A stretch of 35,587 nt of DNA, from positions 1 through 35,587 of the forward strand of contig NZ_KB889723.1 of assembly GCF_000372745.1 (NCBI RefSeq). Direction: 5' to 3'. The translations under genes and the position numbers were made by a program. Positions 1-7,132 of this stretch are shown in pieces (the first letter of the stretch is position 1; each line of letters begins with the position of its first letter). Under the pieces are notes generated by a model. The model did no database searches, was not told the DNA's origin, and worked only from the letters and a program-made list of their open reading frames with translations. This DNA comes from Embleya scabrispora DSM 41855. GTDB taxonomy: Bacteria; Actinomycetota; Actinomycetes; Streptomycetales; Streptomycetaceae.

Positions 1-34
1 CAGCGAGCGCGGGGGGACGAAGTCGCGGGAGCAG

Positions 35-126
35 CGTTGCTTTTTGTTGGGCGCCTTCGGCGCCGGCTCGCGAGGCACCGCCTTTTTCTCTCCCCCGCTT
101 CGCTCCTCCGAGAAAAAGGCGGCCCC
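35..126. repeat. Structured dispersed repeat, left copy (two hairpins)
   Basis: This 92-nt segment recurs near-identically at 35498-35587 in the same orientation. Hairpin A is GGCGCC-TTC-GGCGCC at about 51-65. It is followed by the 8-bp palindrome CTCGCGAG at 67-74, then hairpin B with perfect 13-bp arms, CCGCCTTTTTCTC and GAGAAAAAGGCGG, at about 79-123. The loop of B contains CCGCTTCGCTCC. Relative to the right copy, every substitution or deletion is in a stem and has its partner changed too, so both copies keep perfect pairing. No coding potential is convincing here. The element could be a REP/MITE-like sequence, a structured RNA or a DNA hairpin site; the sequence does not decide. Confidence 0.85.
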
Positions 127-133
127 TCGCTCG

Positions 134-174
134 GGACTTCGTGTCCCTCCGCTTCGCTCCGGGTCACGAAGTCC
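134..174. repeat. Hairpin C next to the left structured repeat
   Basis: Perfect 10-bp arms GGACTTCGTG (134-143) and CACGAAGTCC (165-174) enclose a 21-nt loop. The loop carries CCGCTTCGCTCC, the same sequence found in the loop of hairpin B in the neighbouring repeat. It may be a diverged extra unit of the same family. Whether the right-hand copy also has it cannot be seen, because the window ends there. Confidence 0.75.
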
Positions 175-197
175 AAGTTTGCGGCTCCGCCGCTCTC

Positions 198-210
198 CGC
201 GCTTCGCGCG
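198..210. repeat. Small hairpin D, TTC tip
   Basis: CGCGC-TTC-GCGCG forms a 5-bp stem with a TTC loop, the same tip as hairpin A. It continues the run of hairpins that fills the non-coding stretch downstream of pdxH. Confidence 0.55.
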
Positions 211-220
211 TCGATCACTT

Positions 221-240
221 GGGTGGGCGGGGGTCGGGGG
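221..240 (+). other. G-quadruplex-type G-tract
   Basis: Four runs of three to five G separated by one or two bases occur on the + strand, fitting the usual G-quadruplex pattern. It lies between the hairpin array and the 3' end of pdxH. A similar tract lies near the other end of the window at 35296-35333. Folding is inferred from pattern only. Confidence 0.5.
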
Positions 241-263
241 CGCTGACGCGCCGGGGGGTGGCG
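236..263. repeat. Short repeat shared with 35225-35251
   Basis: The 28-bp string beginning GGGGGCGCTGACG and ending GGGGGGTGGCG recurs at 35225-35251 with only two small differences and in the same orientation. In both places it is the gene-proximal edge of the non-coding flank, so the two flanks share more than the hairpin element. The rest of 1-291 holds no gene I can support. Confidence 0.65.
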
Positions 264-291
264 AGGGGTCGGGCGGATCGGGGGGACGTGC

Positions 292-948
292 TCACGGGCT
301 CAAGCGCTGGACCCGCCATGGCGTGCCCTCGCCGCCTTCGCGCAGGTAGTGCAGTCGGTCGTGCATCCGGTTCTCCCGCCCCTGCCAGAACTCCACCGCG
401 TCCGGCCGGACCCGAAAGCCGCCCCAGAACTCCGGCACCGGAATATCGTCGATGTCCGCGAACCCGGCGGCGGCCTGCGCGTAACGCTTCTCCAACTGCT
501 CCCGCCCGGTCACCACGCTGGACTGCTCACTGGCCCAGGCCCCGATCCGCGAGCCGCGCGGCCGGGAGCGGAAGTACTCGGCGGTGACCTCGCGCGACAC
601 CCGTTCGGCGGATCCGCTCACGATCACCTGGCGCGCGAGCGCGTGCCACGGGAAGAGCAGGCTCACCGCCGGGTTCGCGGCCATTTCGACGCCCTTGCGC
701 GAGCCGTAGTTCGTATAGAAGACGAAGCCGTGCTCGTCGAACTCCTTGAGCAACACCGTGCGCGTGCTCGGCCTGCCGTCCGGCGTCGCGGTCGCGACGA
801 CCATCGCGTTCGGCTCGGGCAGCTCGGCCGCGGCCACCTCGGCCAGCCACGCGGCGAACAACGGGAAGGGGGTCGGCGGCAACGCGCCGACGTCGATGCC
901 TTCGCCTCGGTACTGCCGGCGCATGGCGGCAAGCTCGGTGAACTCCAC
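292..948 (-). CDS. pdxH: Pyridoxamine 5'-phosphate oxidase
   Basis: FMN enzyme that oxidises pyridoxamine or pyridoxine 5'-phosphate to pyridoxal 5'-phosphate, the last step of vitamin B6 synthesis and salvage in the cytoplasm. The protein shows the family order: [11 protein letters not shown] near the start, [24 protein letters not shown] in the FMN/substrate fold, [16 protein letters not shown], then [12 protein letters not shown] and [16 protein letters not shown]. The C-terminal RMHDRLHY matches the family RLHDR substrate motif. The frame is open to an ATG at 1050, but the extra 34 residues look unlike the family. I prefer the GTG at 948, giving about 218 residues; the ATG at 924 is also possible. 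None has a strong ribosome-binding site. It is divergent from the citrate synthase gene. Confidence 0.93.
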   Translation of the reverse strand: MEFTELAAMRRQYRGEGIDVGALPPTPFPLFAAWLAEVAAAELPEPNAMVVATATPDGRPSTRTVLLKEFDEHGFVFYTNYGSRKGVEMAANPAVSLLFPWHALARQVIVSGSAERVSREVTAEYFRSRPRGSRIGAWASEQSSVVTGREQLEKRYAQAAAGFADIDDIPVPEFWGGFRVRPDAVEFWQGRENRMHDRLHYLREGGEGTPWRVQRLSP

Positions 949-1074
949 GGACAACGAGTACCACTCGGTGCGCGCCGCCGGCACGATCACCCCCGACCCG
1001 ATGACCCCGGGGCGACCGAACCGGGCCGGTTTGTGCCGGACCTCACTCACTCGGACGGGTTCCGGCGTAGGTCG

Positions 1075-1094
1075 TCTCGATATCGAGAGATATC
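1075..1094. promoter_or_regulatory. Overlapping palindromes, candidate operator
   Basis: TCTCGATATCGAGA at 1075-1088 is a perfect 14-bp palindrome. A second GATATC begins 10 bp after the first (1079-1084 and 1089-1094), one helical turn apart. The site is AT-rich for this genome and lies between divergent pdxH and the citrate synthase gene, so it could control either. I do not know the cognate regulator. Confidence 0.55.
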
Positions 1095-1315
1095 CTGACC
1101 GACGGACTTCGATCGGCCCATACCTTCAGGCGAGGCACCATCCCGGCCTCGCCCGGACCGAGCGGAACACCTCCCCGAATCACCGGCGGACCCCAGGTGC
1201 GGAGCATGATCGGCACCATGCGCCCCGGCCTTGTTCGGGGGAAGACACGGTGTGGTAGTGCGGGGTATGAAGGACCCGGCCACAAGTCAGTCGAGATCGC
1301 ATGAGGAGCCGCCTG

Positions 1316-2428
1316 ATGTCCGAGTTCGTACCCGGGCTCGAAGGAGTCATAGCGTTCGAGACGGAGATCGCCGAACCCGACAAGGAGGGTGGCGCGCTCC
1401 GGTACCGAGGTGTGGACATCGAGGACCTCGTCGGCCACGTCTCGTTCGGCAACGTCTGGGGCCTGTTGGTGGATGGGGCGTTCAACCCCGGCCTGCCGCC
1501 GGCCGAACCGTTTCCGATCCCGATCCATTCGGGCGATGTCCGCGTGGACGTGCAGAGCGCGCTGGCCATGCTCGCTCCGGTGTGGGGTCTGAAACCGCTG
1601 CACGACATCGACGACACCCAGGCGCGGGACGACCTCGCCCGGGCCGCCGTGATGGCGCTGTCGTACGTCGCCCAGTCGGCCCGCGGCCTGGAGAAGCCGA
1701 TGGTGCCGCAGAGCGAGATCGACAAGGCGCAGACCATCGTCGAGCGCTTCATGATCCGCTGGCGCGGCGAGCCGGATCCGCAGCACGTCAAGGCGGTCGA
1801 CGCCTACTGGACGTCGGCGGCCGAGCACGGCATGAACGCCTCGACGTTCACCGCGCGCGTGATCGCGGGCACCGGCGCCGACGTCGCGGCGTGTCTGTCC
1901 GGCGCGGTCGGCGCGATGTCCGGCCCGCTGCACGGTGGCGCGCCCTCGCGCGTGCTGCACATGATCGAGGAGATCGAGCGCACCGGCGACGCCACGGCGT
2001 ACGTCAAGGGCGTCCTCGATCGCGGCGAGCGCCTGATGGGCTTCGGTCACCGGGTCTACCGTGCCGAGGACCCCCGCGCGCGCGTGTTGCGGCGCACGGC
2101 CAAGGAGCTGGGGGCGCCCCGCTACGAGGTGGCCGCGGCACTGGAGAAGGCGGCGCTGGAGGAGCTCCAGGCTCGGCGCCCGGACCGGATCCTGGCCACC
2201 AACGTGGAGTTCTGGGCCGCGGTGATGCTGGACTTCGCCGAGGTTCCGGCCCACATGTTCACCTCGATGTTCACCTGCGCCCGGACCGCCGGGTGGAGTG
2301 CGCACATCCTGGAGCACAAGCGCACCTCGCGCCTGGTCCGCCCGGCCGCCCTGTACGTCGGCCCGGGCACCCGCCCGATCACCGAGGTCCCGGGCTACGA
2401 CGACACGGTCCGCAACCTGAAGCACTGA
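1316..2428 (+). CDS. citA: Citrate synthase, type II-like (CitA)
   Basis: Condenses acetyl-CoA with oxaloacetate to citrate at entry to the TCA cycle, or acts as the closely related 2-methylcitrate synthase. The family landmarks are visible: an N-terminal LEGVIAFETEIAEPDKEGGALRYRG-type segment, the catalytic His in SGPLHGGAP, the second His in MGFGHRVYRAEDPRA, and the Asp in AVMLDFAEVP followed by MFTCARTAGWSAHILE. The length, about 370 residues, is normal for the short bacterial form. The frame opens at 1301, but GAGGAG at 1303-1308 is correctly spaced for the ATG at 1316, and MSEFVPGLEGV is a typical start. Streptomycetes carry several paralogues, so which physiological role this copy has is inference. 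Confidence 0.93.
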   Translation: MSEFVPGLEGVIAFETEIAEPDKEGGALRYRGVDIEDLVGHVSFGNVWGLLVDGAFNPGLPPAEPFPIPIHSGDVRVDVQSALAMLAPVWGLKPLHDIDDTQARDDLARAAVMALSYVAQSARGLEKPMVPQSEIDKAQTIVERFMIRWRGEPDPQHVKAVDAYWTSAAEHGMNASTFTARVIAGTGADVAACLSGAVGAMSGPLHGGAPSRVLHMIEEIERTGDATAYVKGVLDRGERLMGFGHRVYRAEDPRARVLRRTAKELGAPRYEVAAALEKAALEELQARRPDRILATNVEFWAAVMLDFAEVPAHMFTSMFTCARTAGWSAHILEHKRTSRLVRPAALYVGPGTRPITEVPGYDDTVRNLKH

Positions 2429-2458
2429 ACGTCTCGACGCTTCGTTCTCGACGCTCGT

Positions 2459-2495
2459 CCGGAGCCCCGTTCCCCACAAGGGTGCGGGGTTCCGG
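2459..2495. terminator. Bidirectional terminator hairpin
   Basis: Arms CCGGAGCCCCG (2459-2469) and CGGGGTTCCGG (2485-2495) pair over 11 bp with one G-U, and CCCC/GGG can extend the stem inside the loop. It lies between the convergent citrate synthase and FhuF-like genes, so it can serve both. There is no U-run, as is usual in high-GC actinobacteria. Confidence 0.75.
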
Positions 2496-2523
2496 CATGT
2501 CCGGCGCGGGTTTCGGGATCGGG

Positions 2524-3372
2524 TCAGGCGCGGCCCTCCAGGATGGCCACCTGGCGCGCGTCGTCGGCACGGGGGCAGGTGCCGCACAGGGCGTTCGGGT
2601 CGAGGGTGTACCACAGGCAGCACACGCTCTGGGTGCGGTTGCAGTGGGTGCGGCCCTCGGTGCCGCGCAGGGTGCGAAAGCCCGCGGCGCGCTTGAAGCG
2701 GCCGGTGTCCCCGGGGAGCAGCTCGCCGAGTTCGCGGACCGCGCGCTCGCCCTCGGCCGCGCCGAGCATGCGGCCGAGATACCAGACGGCGCTCACCAAC
2801 TCGTCCGCCACCATCCCCCACAACACCCGTTCGCCCCGGCGCAGGTGTGACCGGAACGCGCCGAGCAACGGCTCCAGGTGCTCGGACACCGCGCGCAGCA
2901 GCTCGGCCCGCAGGGCGGCCTCGTCGGCCACCACCCGCGCGCCGACCGCGCCCGCGTCCGGGTCGTCGGGCAGGCACGCGAAGGTGCCCGAGGTGACCGT
3001 GAAGGACCGGCTGGACCGTTCGGACCCGAGGTCGATCCACACGTCGGCCAGGCCCACCAGCGGAACGCGGCGGTTCAGGAACCAGGGCCCGGCGAGCATC
3101 AGGCACGCGTACCACGCGTAGCCGTGCAGGGCCCACATCGCGATCGCGTCGGCACGCGGTTCGACGTCGAGTGTGGTGGTGATCCGCTGCCGCTCGGCGG
3201 CCAGTGCGCCGGCGATCGCGTCGGGGTCGCTCGCCAGTCGCGAGGCGTGCAGCAGGTCCGCTCCCGGGCGCCCGGGCTCGACCGCGATCAGCGGGCACGC
3301 GGCACCGAGCGCACGGAAGGTCTCCGCGAACGCGGGGCACGGTACGGGCCGCCGAAGATCAAGCAACGTCAT
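2524..3372 (-). CDS. FhuF-like ferric-siderophore reductase, [2Fe-2S]
   Basis: Predicted cytoplasmic reductase that releases iron from imported ferric siderophores. The decisive signature is at the C terminus: CC, ten residues, C, two residues, C (from CCLWYTLDPNALCGTC), the exact cysteine spacing of the FhuF [2Fe-2S] site. A central segment on FNRRVPLVGL-type sequence, WALHGYAWYACLMLAGPWF, also fits the family. The frame extends to 3417, but the ATG at 3372 (MTLLDLRRPVP) is the sensible start and gives 282 residues. Six bases upstream of that ATG is a TACCTT -10-like box embedded in an iron box (3378-3396), so a leaderless, iron-repressed transcript is likely. No siderophore biosynthesis or transport genes are adjacent. 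Confidence 0.85.
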   Translation of the reverse strand: MTLLDLRRPVPCPAFAETFRALGAACPLIAVEPGRPGADLLHASRLASDPDAIAGALAAERQRITTTLDVEPRADAIAMWALHGYAWYACLMLAGPWFLNRRVPLVGLADVWIDLGSERSSRSFTVTSGTFACLPDDPDAGAVGARVVADEAALRAELLRAVSEHLEPLLGAFRSHLRRGERVLWGMVADELVSAVWYLGRMLGAAEGERAVRELGELLPGDTGRFKRAAGFRTLRGTEGRTHCNRTQSVCCLWYTLDPNALCGTCPRADDARQVAILEGRA

Positions 3373-3377
3373 GATCC

Positions 3378-3396
3378 GAAGGTAAGGCTTGCCTAA
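3378..3396 (-). promoter_or_regulatory. DmdR/IdeR-type iron box
   Basis: Read on the minus strand the site is TTAGGCAAGCCTTACCTTC, close to the actinobacterial iron-box consensus TTAGGTTAGGCTAACCTAA. It ends only 5 nt from the ATG of the FhuF-like gene and covers the presumed -10 element, so Fe-bound DmdR/IdeR would block the promoter directly. Confidence 0.85.
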
Positions 3397-3500
3397 CCCG
3401 GTGTCCACAAGGCACACCGGAGAGTGCGATCACCCGTCGCGGCCGCTCCGCCGGCACGGCCGTCGGCCCGGTCCGCGGGCTGCGGCGGGCGGAGAAGCCA

Positions 3501-3506
3501 TAGGGT
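3501..3506 (+). promoter_or_regulatory. Leaderless -10 box (TAGGGT)
   Basis: TAGGGT lies 8 nt before the ATG at 3515. This is the spacing expected when transcription starts at or next to the start codon. No good Shine-Dalgarno lies in the normal window. Confidence 0.5.
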
Positions 3507-3514
3507 CGGTCGTC

Positions 3515-4462
3515 ATGGATACCGCCACGCCCGAACTGACCTACGGCGACATCAGGAACGCCGCCGAGCGCATCGTGGGCCAGACCCAACCGGTCACCAT
3601 GATGCCGATCCACCCGTCGCCGCACGTGTGGCTCGCGTTGGAGTACATCCAGCACACCGGGTCGTTCAAGGCACGTGGTGCCGCGAACTTCACCACCGCG
3701 CACATCGAGGCGGGCACCATGCCCGAGGCCGGCGTGGTGATCGCCTCCGGCGGCAACGCGGGCCTGGCGTGCGCGTGGGCGGCGCGCGGCGCGGGGGTGC
3801 GCTCGACGGTGTTCCTGCCGGAGACCGCGCCGCGGATCAAGGTGGAGCGGCTGCGTACGTACGGCGCCGACGTGCTGCTGGTGGGCCGCGAGTACGCGGA
3901 CGCGCTGGACGCGTCCCGGCGGTTCGCCGAGGAGACCGGGGCACTGTTGTCGCACGCGTACGACAACCCGCTGATCGCGGCGGGCGCGGGCACGCTGGTG
4001 CCGGAGATGCTCGCGGGCGTGCCCGGGAAGCTGGACACGGTCATCGTCTCGGTCGGGGGCGGCGGCCTGTTCGCGGGCGTGGCGACCGCCGCCGAGGAAC
4101 ACGGGATCCGCACGGTCGCGGTCGAACCGGAACACTGCCGCGCGCTCAACGCCGCACTCGAGGCGGGCGAGGTGGTGGACGTGGCGACCGACTCGATCGC
4201 CGCCGACTCCCTGGGCGCGCGCCGGGTCTCCGCCACGGCCCTGGCCACGGCGCAGCGCACCGGCGCGTTCTCGGTCCTGGTCCCCGACAAGGCCATCGTC
4301 GAGTCCCGCCAGGCCCTGTGGGACAACTTCCGCATCGTCGTCGAACACGCCGCCGCCACAGCCCTGGCCGCCCTCTCCACCGGCGCGTACGCGCCTGCCC
4401 AGGGTGAAAAGGTCGCGGTGATACTGTGCGGCGCCAACACCGACCCGGGCGATCTGGTCTGA
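3515..4462 (+). CDS. PLP-dependent serine/threonine dehydratase family enzyme
   Basis: Fold-type II PLP enzyme, probably a serine/threonine dehydratase (deaminase) acting on hydroxy amino acids. The PLP lysine is K52 in HTGSFKARGA. The phosphate-binding and substrate loop is SGGNAG at 78-83, and the glycine-rich loop VSVGGGGLFAG follows in the second half. At 315 residues it matches catabolic single-domain dehydratases and lacks the C-terminal ACT-like regulatory domain of IlvA. The frame is open upstream to 3389, but the ATG at 3515 fits the family N terminus and has a TANNNT box 8 nt before it. It could instead be a threo-3-hydroxyaspartate dehydratase or a related lyase; exact substrate is not decided by sequence. 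It converges on the P-type ATPase gene. Confidence 0.85.
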   Translation: MDTATPELTYGDIRNAAERIVGQTQPVTMMPIHPSPHVWLALEYIQHTGSFKARGAANFTTAHIEAGTMPEAGVVIASGGNAGLACAWAARGAGVRSTVFLPETAPRIKVERLRTYGADVLLVGREYADALDASRRFAEETGALLSHAYDNPLIAAGAGTLVPEMLAGVPGKLDTVIVSVGGGGLFAGVATAAEEHGIRTVAVEPEHCRALNAALEAGEVVDVATDSIAADSLGARRVSATALATAQRTGAFSVLVPDKAIVESRQALWDNFRIVVEHAAATALAALSTGAYAPAQGEKVAVILCGANTDPGDLV

Positions 4463-4583
4463 GCGAAGGGTCGAGATCAAGGCCGCCCGGCGGGTCGATC
4501 CGCTCGTGGTGTCGGTTCGACCTCGAAACACGGGGACCGGCACGGCCGTTCACGATGGTCGAAAGGCCCCGATCGGCAGGGCT

Positions 4584-6923
4584 TCACCTTCCCTCGGCGT
4601 CCTTGTGTTCGATCCCGCCGGAGATGCGCCAACCGAGTTCGAGGAGGGCGGCGGCCGCCAGGGCGATGCCGACCGCGGTGCCGTTGTTGCCCTGATGTTG
4701 GGGGTAGAGGGCGAAGAAGTCGGCCACGAGGGGAACGTAGAGCGCGATCAGGAAGGCCGCCGCCATGGCCGCGATCAGGGCGATCTTCCACCACGTGTAG
4801 GGGCGGGCGACGATCGCCAGGATCCAGGTCGCGACGAGGAACAGGGTGATCACGGCGGTCGTGCGGTCCTGGTCGAGGTTCGAGCCGTGGTTGAGGTGGG
4901 CGAGCCAGTAGGACAGGAACGTGGCCAGGGCGGCGACCACGCCACCGGGGATCGCGAAGCGCAGCACGCGCGGTACGAAGCCGGAGCGGGCCCGTTCGGC
5001 GTTCGGGGCGAGGGCGAGGAAGAAGGCCGGTACGCCGATGGTGAGCGAGCCGATCAGGGTGAGGTGGCGGGGCAGGAACGGGAAGACCACGCCCGCGACG
5101 CCGGTGAGCAGCGAAAGCAGCAGCGCGTACACGGTCTTGACCAGGAACAGGTTCGCCACCCGCTCGATGTTGCCGATCACCCGGCGGCCCTCGGCCACCA
5201 CCGAGGGCAGCGTGGCGAAGCTGTTGTCCAAAAGCACGATCTGCGCGACCGCACGGCTCGCGCCGCTGCCCGAGCCCATCGCGACGCCGATGTCGGCGTC
5301 CTTGAGCGCGAGCACGTCGTTGACGCCGTCGCCGGTCATCGCGACCGTGTGGCCGCGCGCCTGGAGGGCCGCGACCATCGCCCGCTTCTGCTGCGGGGTG
5401 ACCCGGCCGAAGACGGTGTTGTCCTGGAGCGCCTGCCCGAGTTCGGCCCGGTCCTCGGGCAACCGGCGTGCGTCCACCGCGTGTTCGGCGCCCGCGAGGC
5501 CGAGCTTGGCGGCCACCGCGCCGACCGCGAGCGCGTTGTCGCCGGAGACCACCTTGGTCGCCACGTCCTGGCTCGCGAAGTAGCGCAGCGTGGCCCCGGC
5601 GTCCGGGCGCAGCCGCTGTTGCAGCACCACCAGCGCGGCGGGGTGGGCCCGCCCGCCCGCCTCGTCGGTCAGCCCGTCCGCGGTCGCCAGCAGGAGCACC
5701 CGCAGCCCCTGCCCGCCCAGTTCGTCCACCGGGGCGAGTACGGGGTGGCCCTCGGGGAGCAGTACGTCCGGCGCGCCGAGCAACCAGGTCCCGCGCCCGG
5801 CGAAGCTCGCGCCGCTCCATTTGCGGGCCGAGGAGAACGCGGCGACGTCGGTAACCGGCCAGTCCGGCGGCGCGGGGTAGGCGTCCACGATCGCCTGGAG
5901 GCTCGCGTTCGGCCGTGCGTCGGAGGTGCCCAGCGCGCCCAGGGCCGCGTCGATCGGCAGCGTGTCGTCGAGCGGGCGCACCTCGGCCACGTCCATGCCG
6001 CCCTCGGTGAGGGTGCCGGTCTTGTCCAGGCAGACCACGTCGACCCGGGCCAGGCCCTCGATCGCGGGCAGTTCCTGGACCAGGCACTGCCTGCGACCCA
6101 GCCGGACCACGCCGACCGCGAACGCGACCGAGGTGAGCAGCATCAGGCCCTCGGGCACCATGGTGACCAGGCCCGCGACCATGCCGCGCAGCGCGTTGGG
6201 CAGGCCGTCGTGGGTGCGGAGCTGACTGATGATCAGGAGGATGCCCACCGGGATCATCAACCAGGTCACGTAGGTGAGGATCCGATCCAGGCCCCGGCGC
6301 AGTTCCGAGTCGACCAGGGAGAATCGGCCGGCCTCCTCGGCGAGCCGGGCGGCGTACGCGTCGCGGCCGACCTTGGCCGCCCGGAAGGCGCCGTTGCCGG
6401 CGGCCACGAAGCTGCCGGACATCACCCGGTCGCCGACCTTCTTGTGGACCGGATCGGTCTCGCCGGTGAGCAGCGACTCGTCGAGTTCCAGTGCGTCCGC
6501 CTCGACCACCACACCGTCCACCAAGACCTGCTCGCCCGCGCCGAGTTCGCATACGTCGTCCAAAACCAGATCGCGTGCGGACAACTCGGCGGTGTGCCCG
6601 TCCCGGCGCACCCGCGGCTTGGCCTCGCCGACCACCGCCAGTGCGTCCAGGGTGCGCTTGGCACGCAATTCCTGGATGATGCCGATCGCCGTGTTGGCCA
6701 CGATGACCAGGCCGAACAGGCCGTCCTGGATCGGGCCGACGATCAGGATCACCACGAACAGGGTGCCGATGATCGCGTTGAACCTGGTGAAGACGTTGCC
6801 CCGGACGATCGCCGAGGTACTGCGGCTGGACCGGGCCGGCACGTCGTTGACACGGCCGTCCGCGACGCGTTCGGCGACCTCGGTGGTGGTCAGCCCGGTG
6901 ATGGCGGCGGGGGCTTCGATCAT
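4584..6923 (-). CDS. ctpE: P-type cation ATPase, CtpE-like (probable Ca2+)
   Basis: Membrane ion pump of 779 residues closely resembling mycobacterial CtpE, which is reported to import calcium. Motifs in order: an N-terminal NDVPARSSRSTSAIVRGNVFTRFNA-type region, TGET at 153-156 (actuator), PEGL at 257-260 in the ion-binding transmembrane helix, the phosphorylation site DKTGT at 300-304, and GDGVND at 531-536 (hinge). Helices cluster near 45-90, 215-275 and in the C-terminal third. There is no N-terminal heavy-metal domain and no CPC motif, which argues against a copper/zinc pump. The ATG at 6923 has TAGCTT 6 nt upstream, a leaderless arrangement. The calcium assignment rests on similarity to CtpE, not on a residue I can prove diagnostic. 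Confidence 0.9.
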   Translation of the reverse strand: MIEAPAAITGLTTTEVAERVADGRVNDVPARSSRSTSAIVRGNVFTRFNAIIGTLFVVILIVGPIQDGLFGLVIVANTAIGIIQELRAKRTLDALAVVGEAKPRVRRDGHTAELSARDLVLDDVCELGAGEQVLVDGVVVEADALELDESLLTGETDPVHKKVGDRVMSGSFVAAGNGAFRAAKVGRDAYAARLAEEAGRFSLVDSELRRGLDRILTYVTWLMIPVGILLIISQLRTHDGLPNALRGMVAGLVTMVPEGLMLLTSVAFAVGVVRLGRRQCLVQELPAIEGLARVDVVCLDKTGTLTEGGMDVAEVRPLDDTLPIDAALGALGTSDARPNASLQAIVDAYPAPPDWPVTDVAAFSSARKWSGASFAGRGTWLLGAPDVLLPEGHPVLAPVDELGGQGLRVLLLATADGLTDEAGGRAHPAALVVLQQRLRPDAGATLRYFASQDVATKVVSGDNALAVGAVAAKLGLAGAEHAVDARRLPEDRAELGQALQDNTVFGRVTPQQKRAMVAALQARGHTVAMTGDGVNDVLALKDADIGVAMGSGSGASRAVAQIVLLDNSFATLPSVVAEGRRVIGNIERVANLFLVKTVYALLLSLLTGVAGVVFPFLPRHLTLIGSLTIGVPAFFLALAPNAERARSGFVPRVLRFAIPGGVVAALATFLSYWLAHLNHGSNLDQDRTTAVITLFLVATWILAIVARPYTWWKIALIAAMAAAFLIALYVPLVADFFALYPQHQGNNGTAVGIALAAAALLELGWRISGGIEHKDAEGR

Positions 6924-6929
6924 GCCCTG

Positions 6930-6935
6930 AAGCTA
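6930..6935 (-). promoter_or_regulatory. Leaderless -10 box (TAGCTT)
   Basis: TAGCTT on the minus strand is separated by 6 nt from the ATG of the P-type ATPase gene. No Shine-Dalgarno is present between them. Confidence 0.5.
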
Positions 6936-7132
6936 CGTCAGCGAATGTCGGATTTTGCGGCCATTCGTCATCCGTCGCGAGGATTGCTCACGTCGTGTGG
7001 CCGACAAGGCTTCGGGGTCGGTTCGCAATGTCGAGTTCAGGTGCCGACGGCCGGGTGCCGCGTTCTGGTTGTCGACGTCGCATGTCGCGTGCCGGGCCTC
7101 GGACGCCGAGCACCGATCGCCCGCCGCCCGGC

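Noticed and set aside
35-126. Insertion sequence terminal repeat
   Set aside because: The copies are direct, not inverted, relative to the window, and no transposase gene or target duplication is visible.
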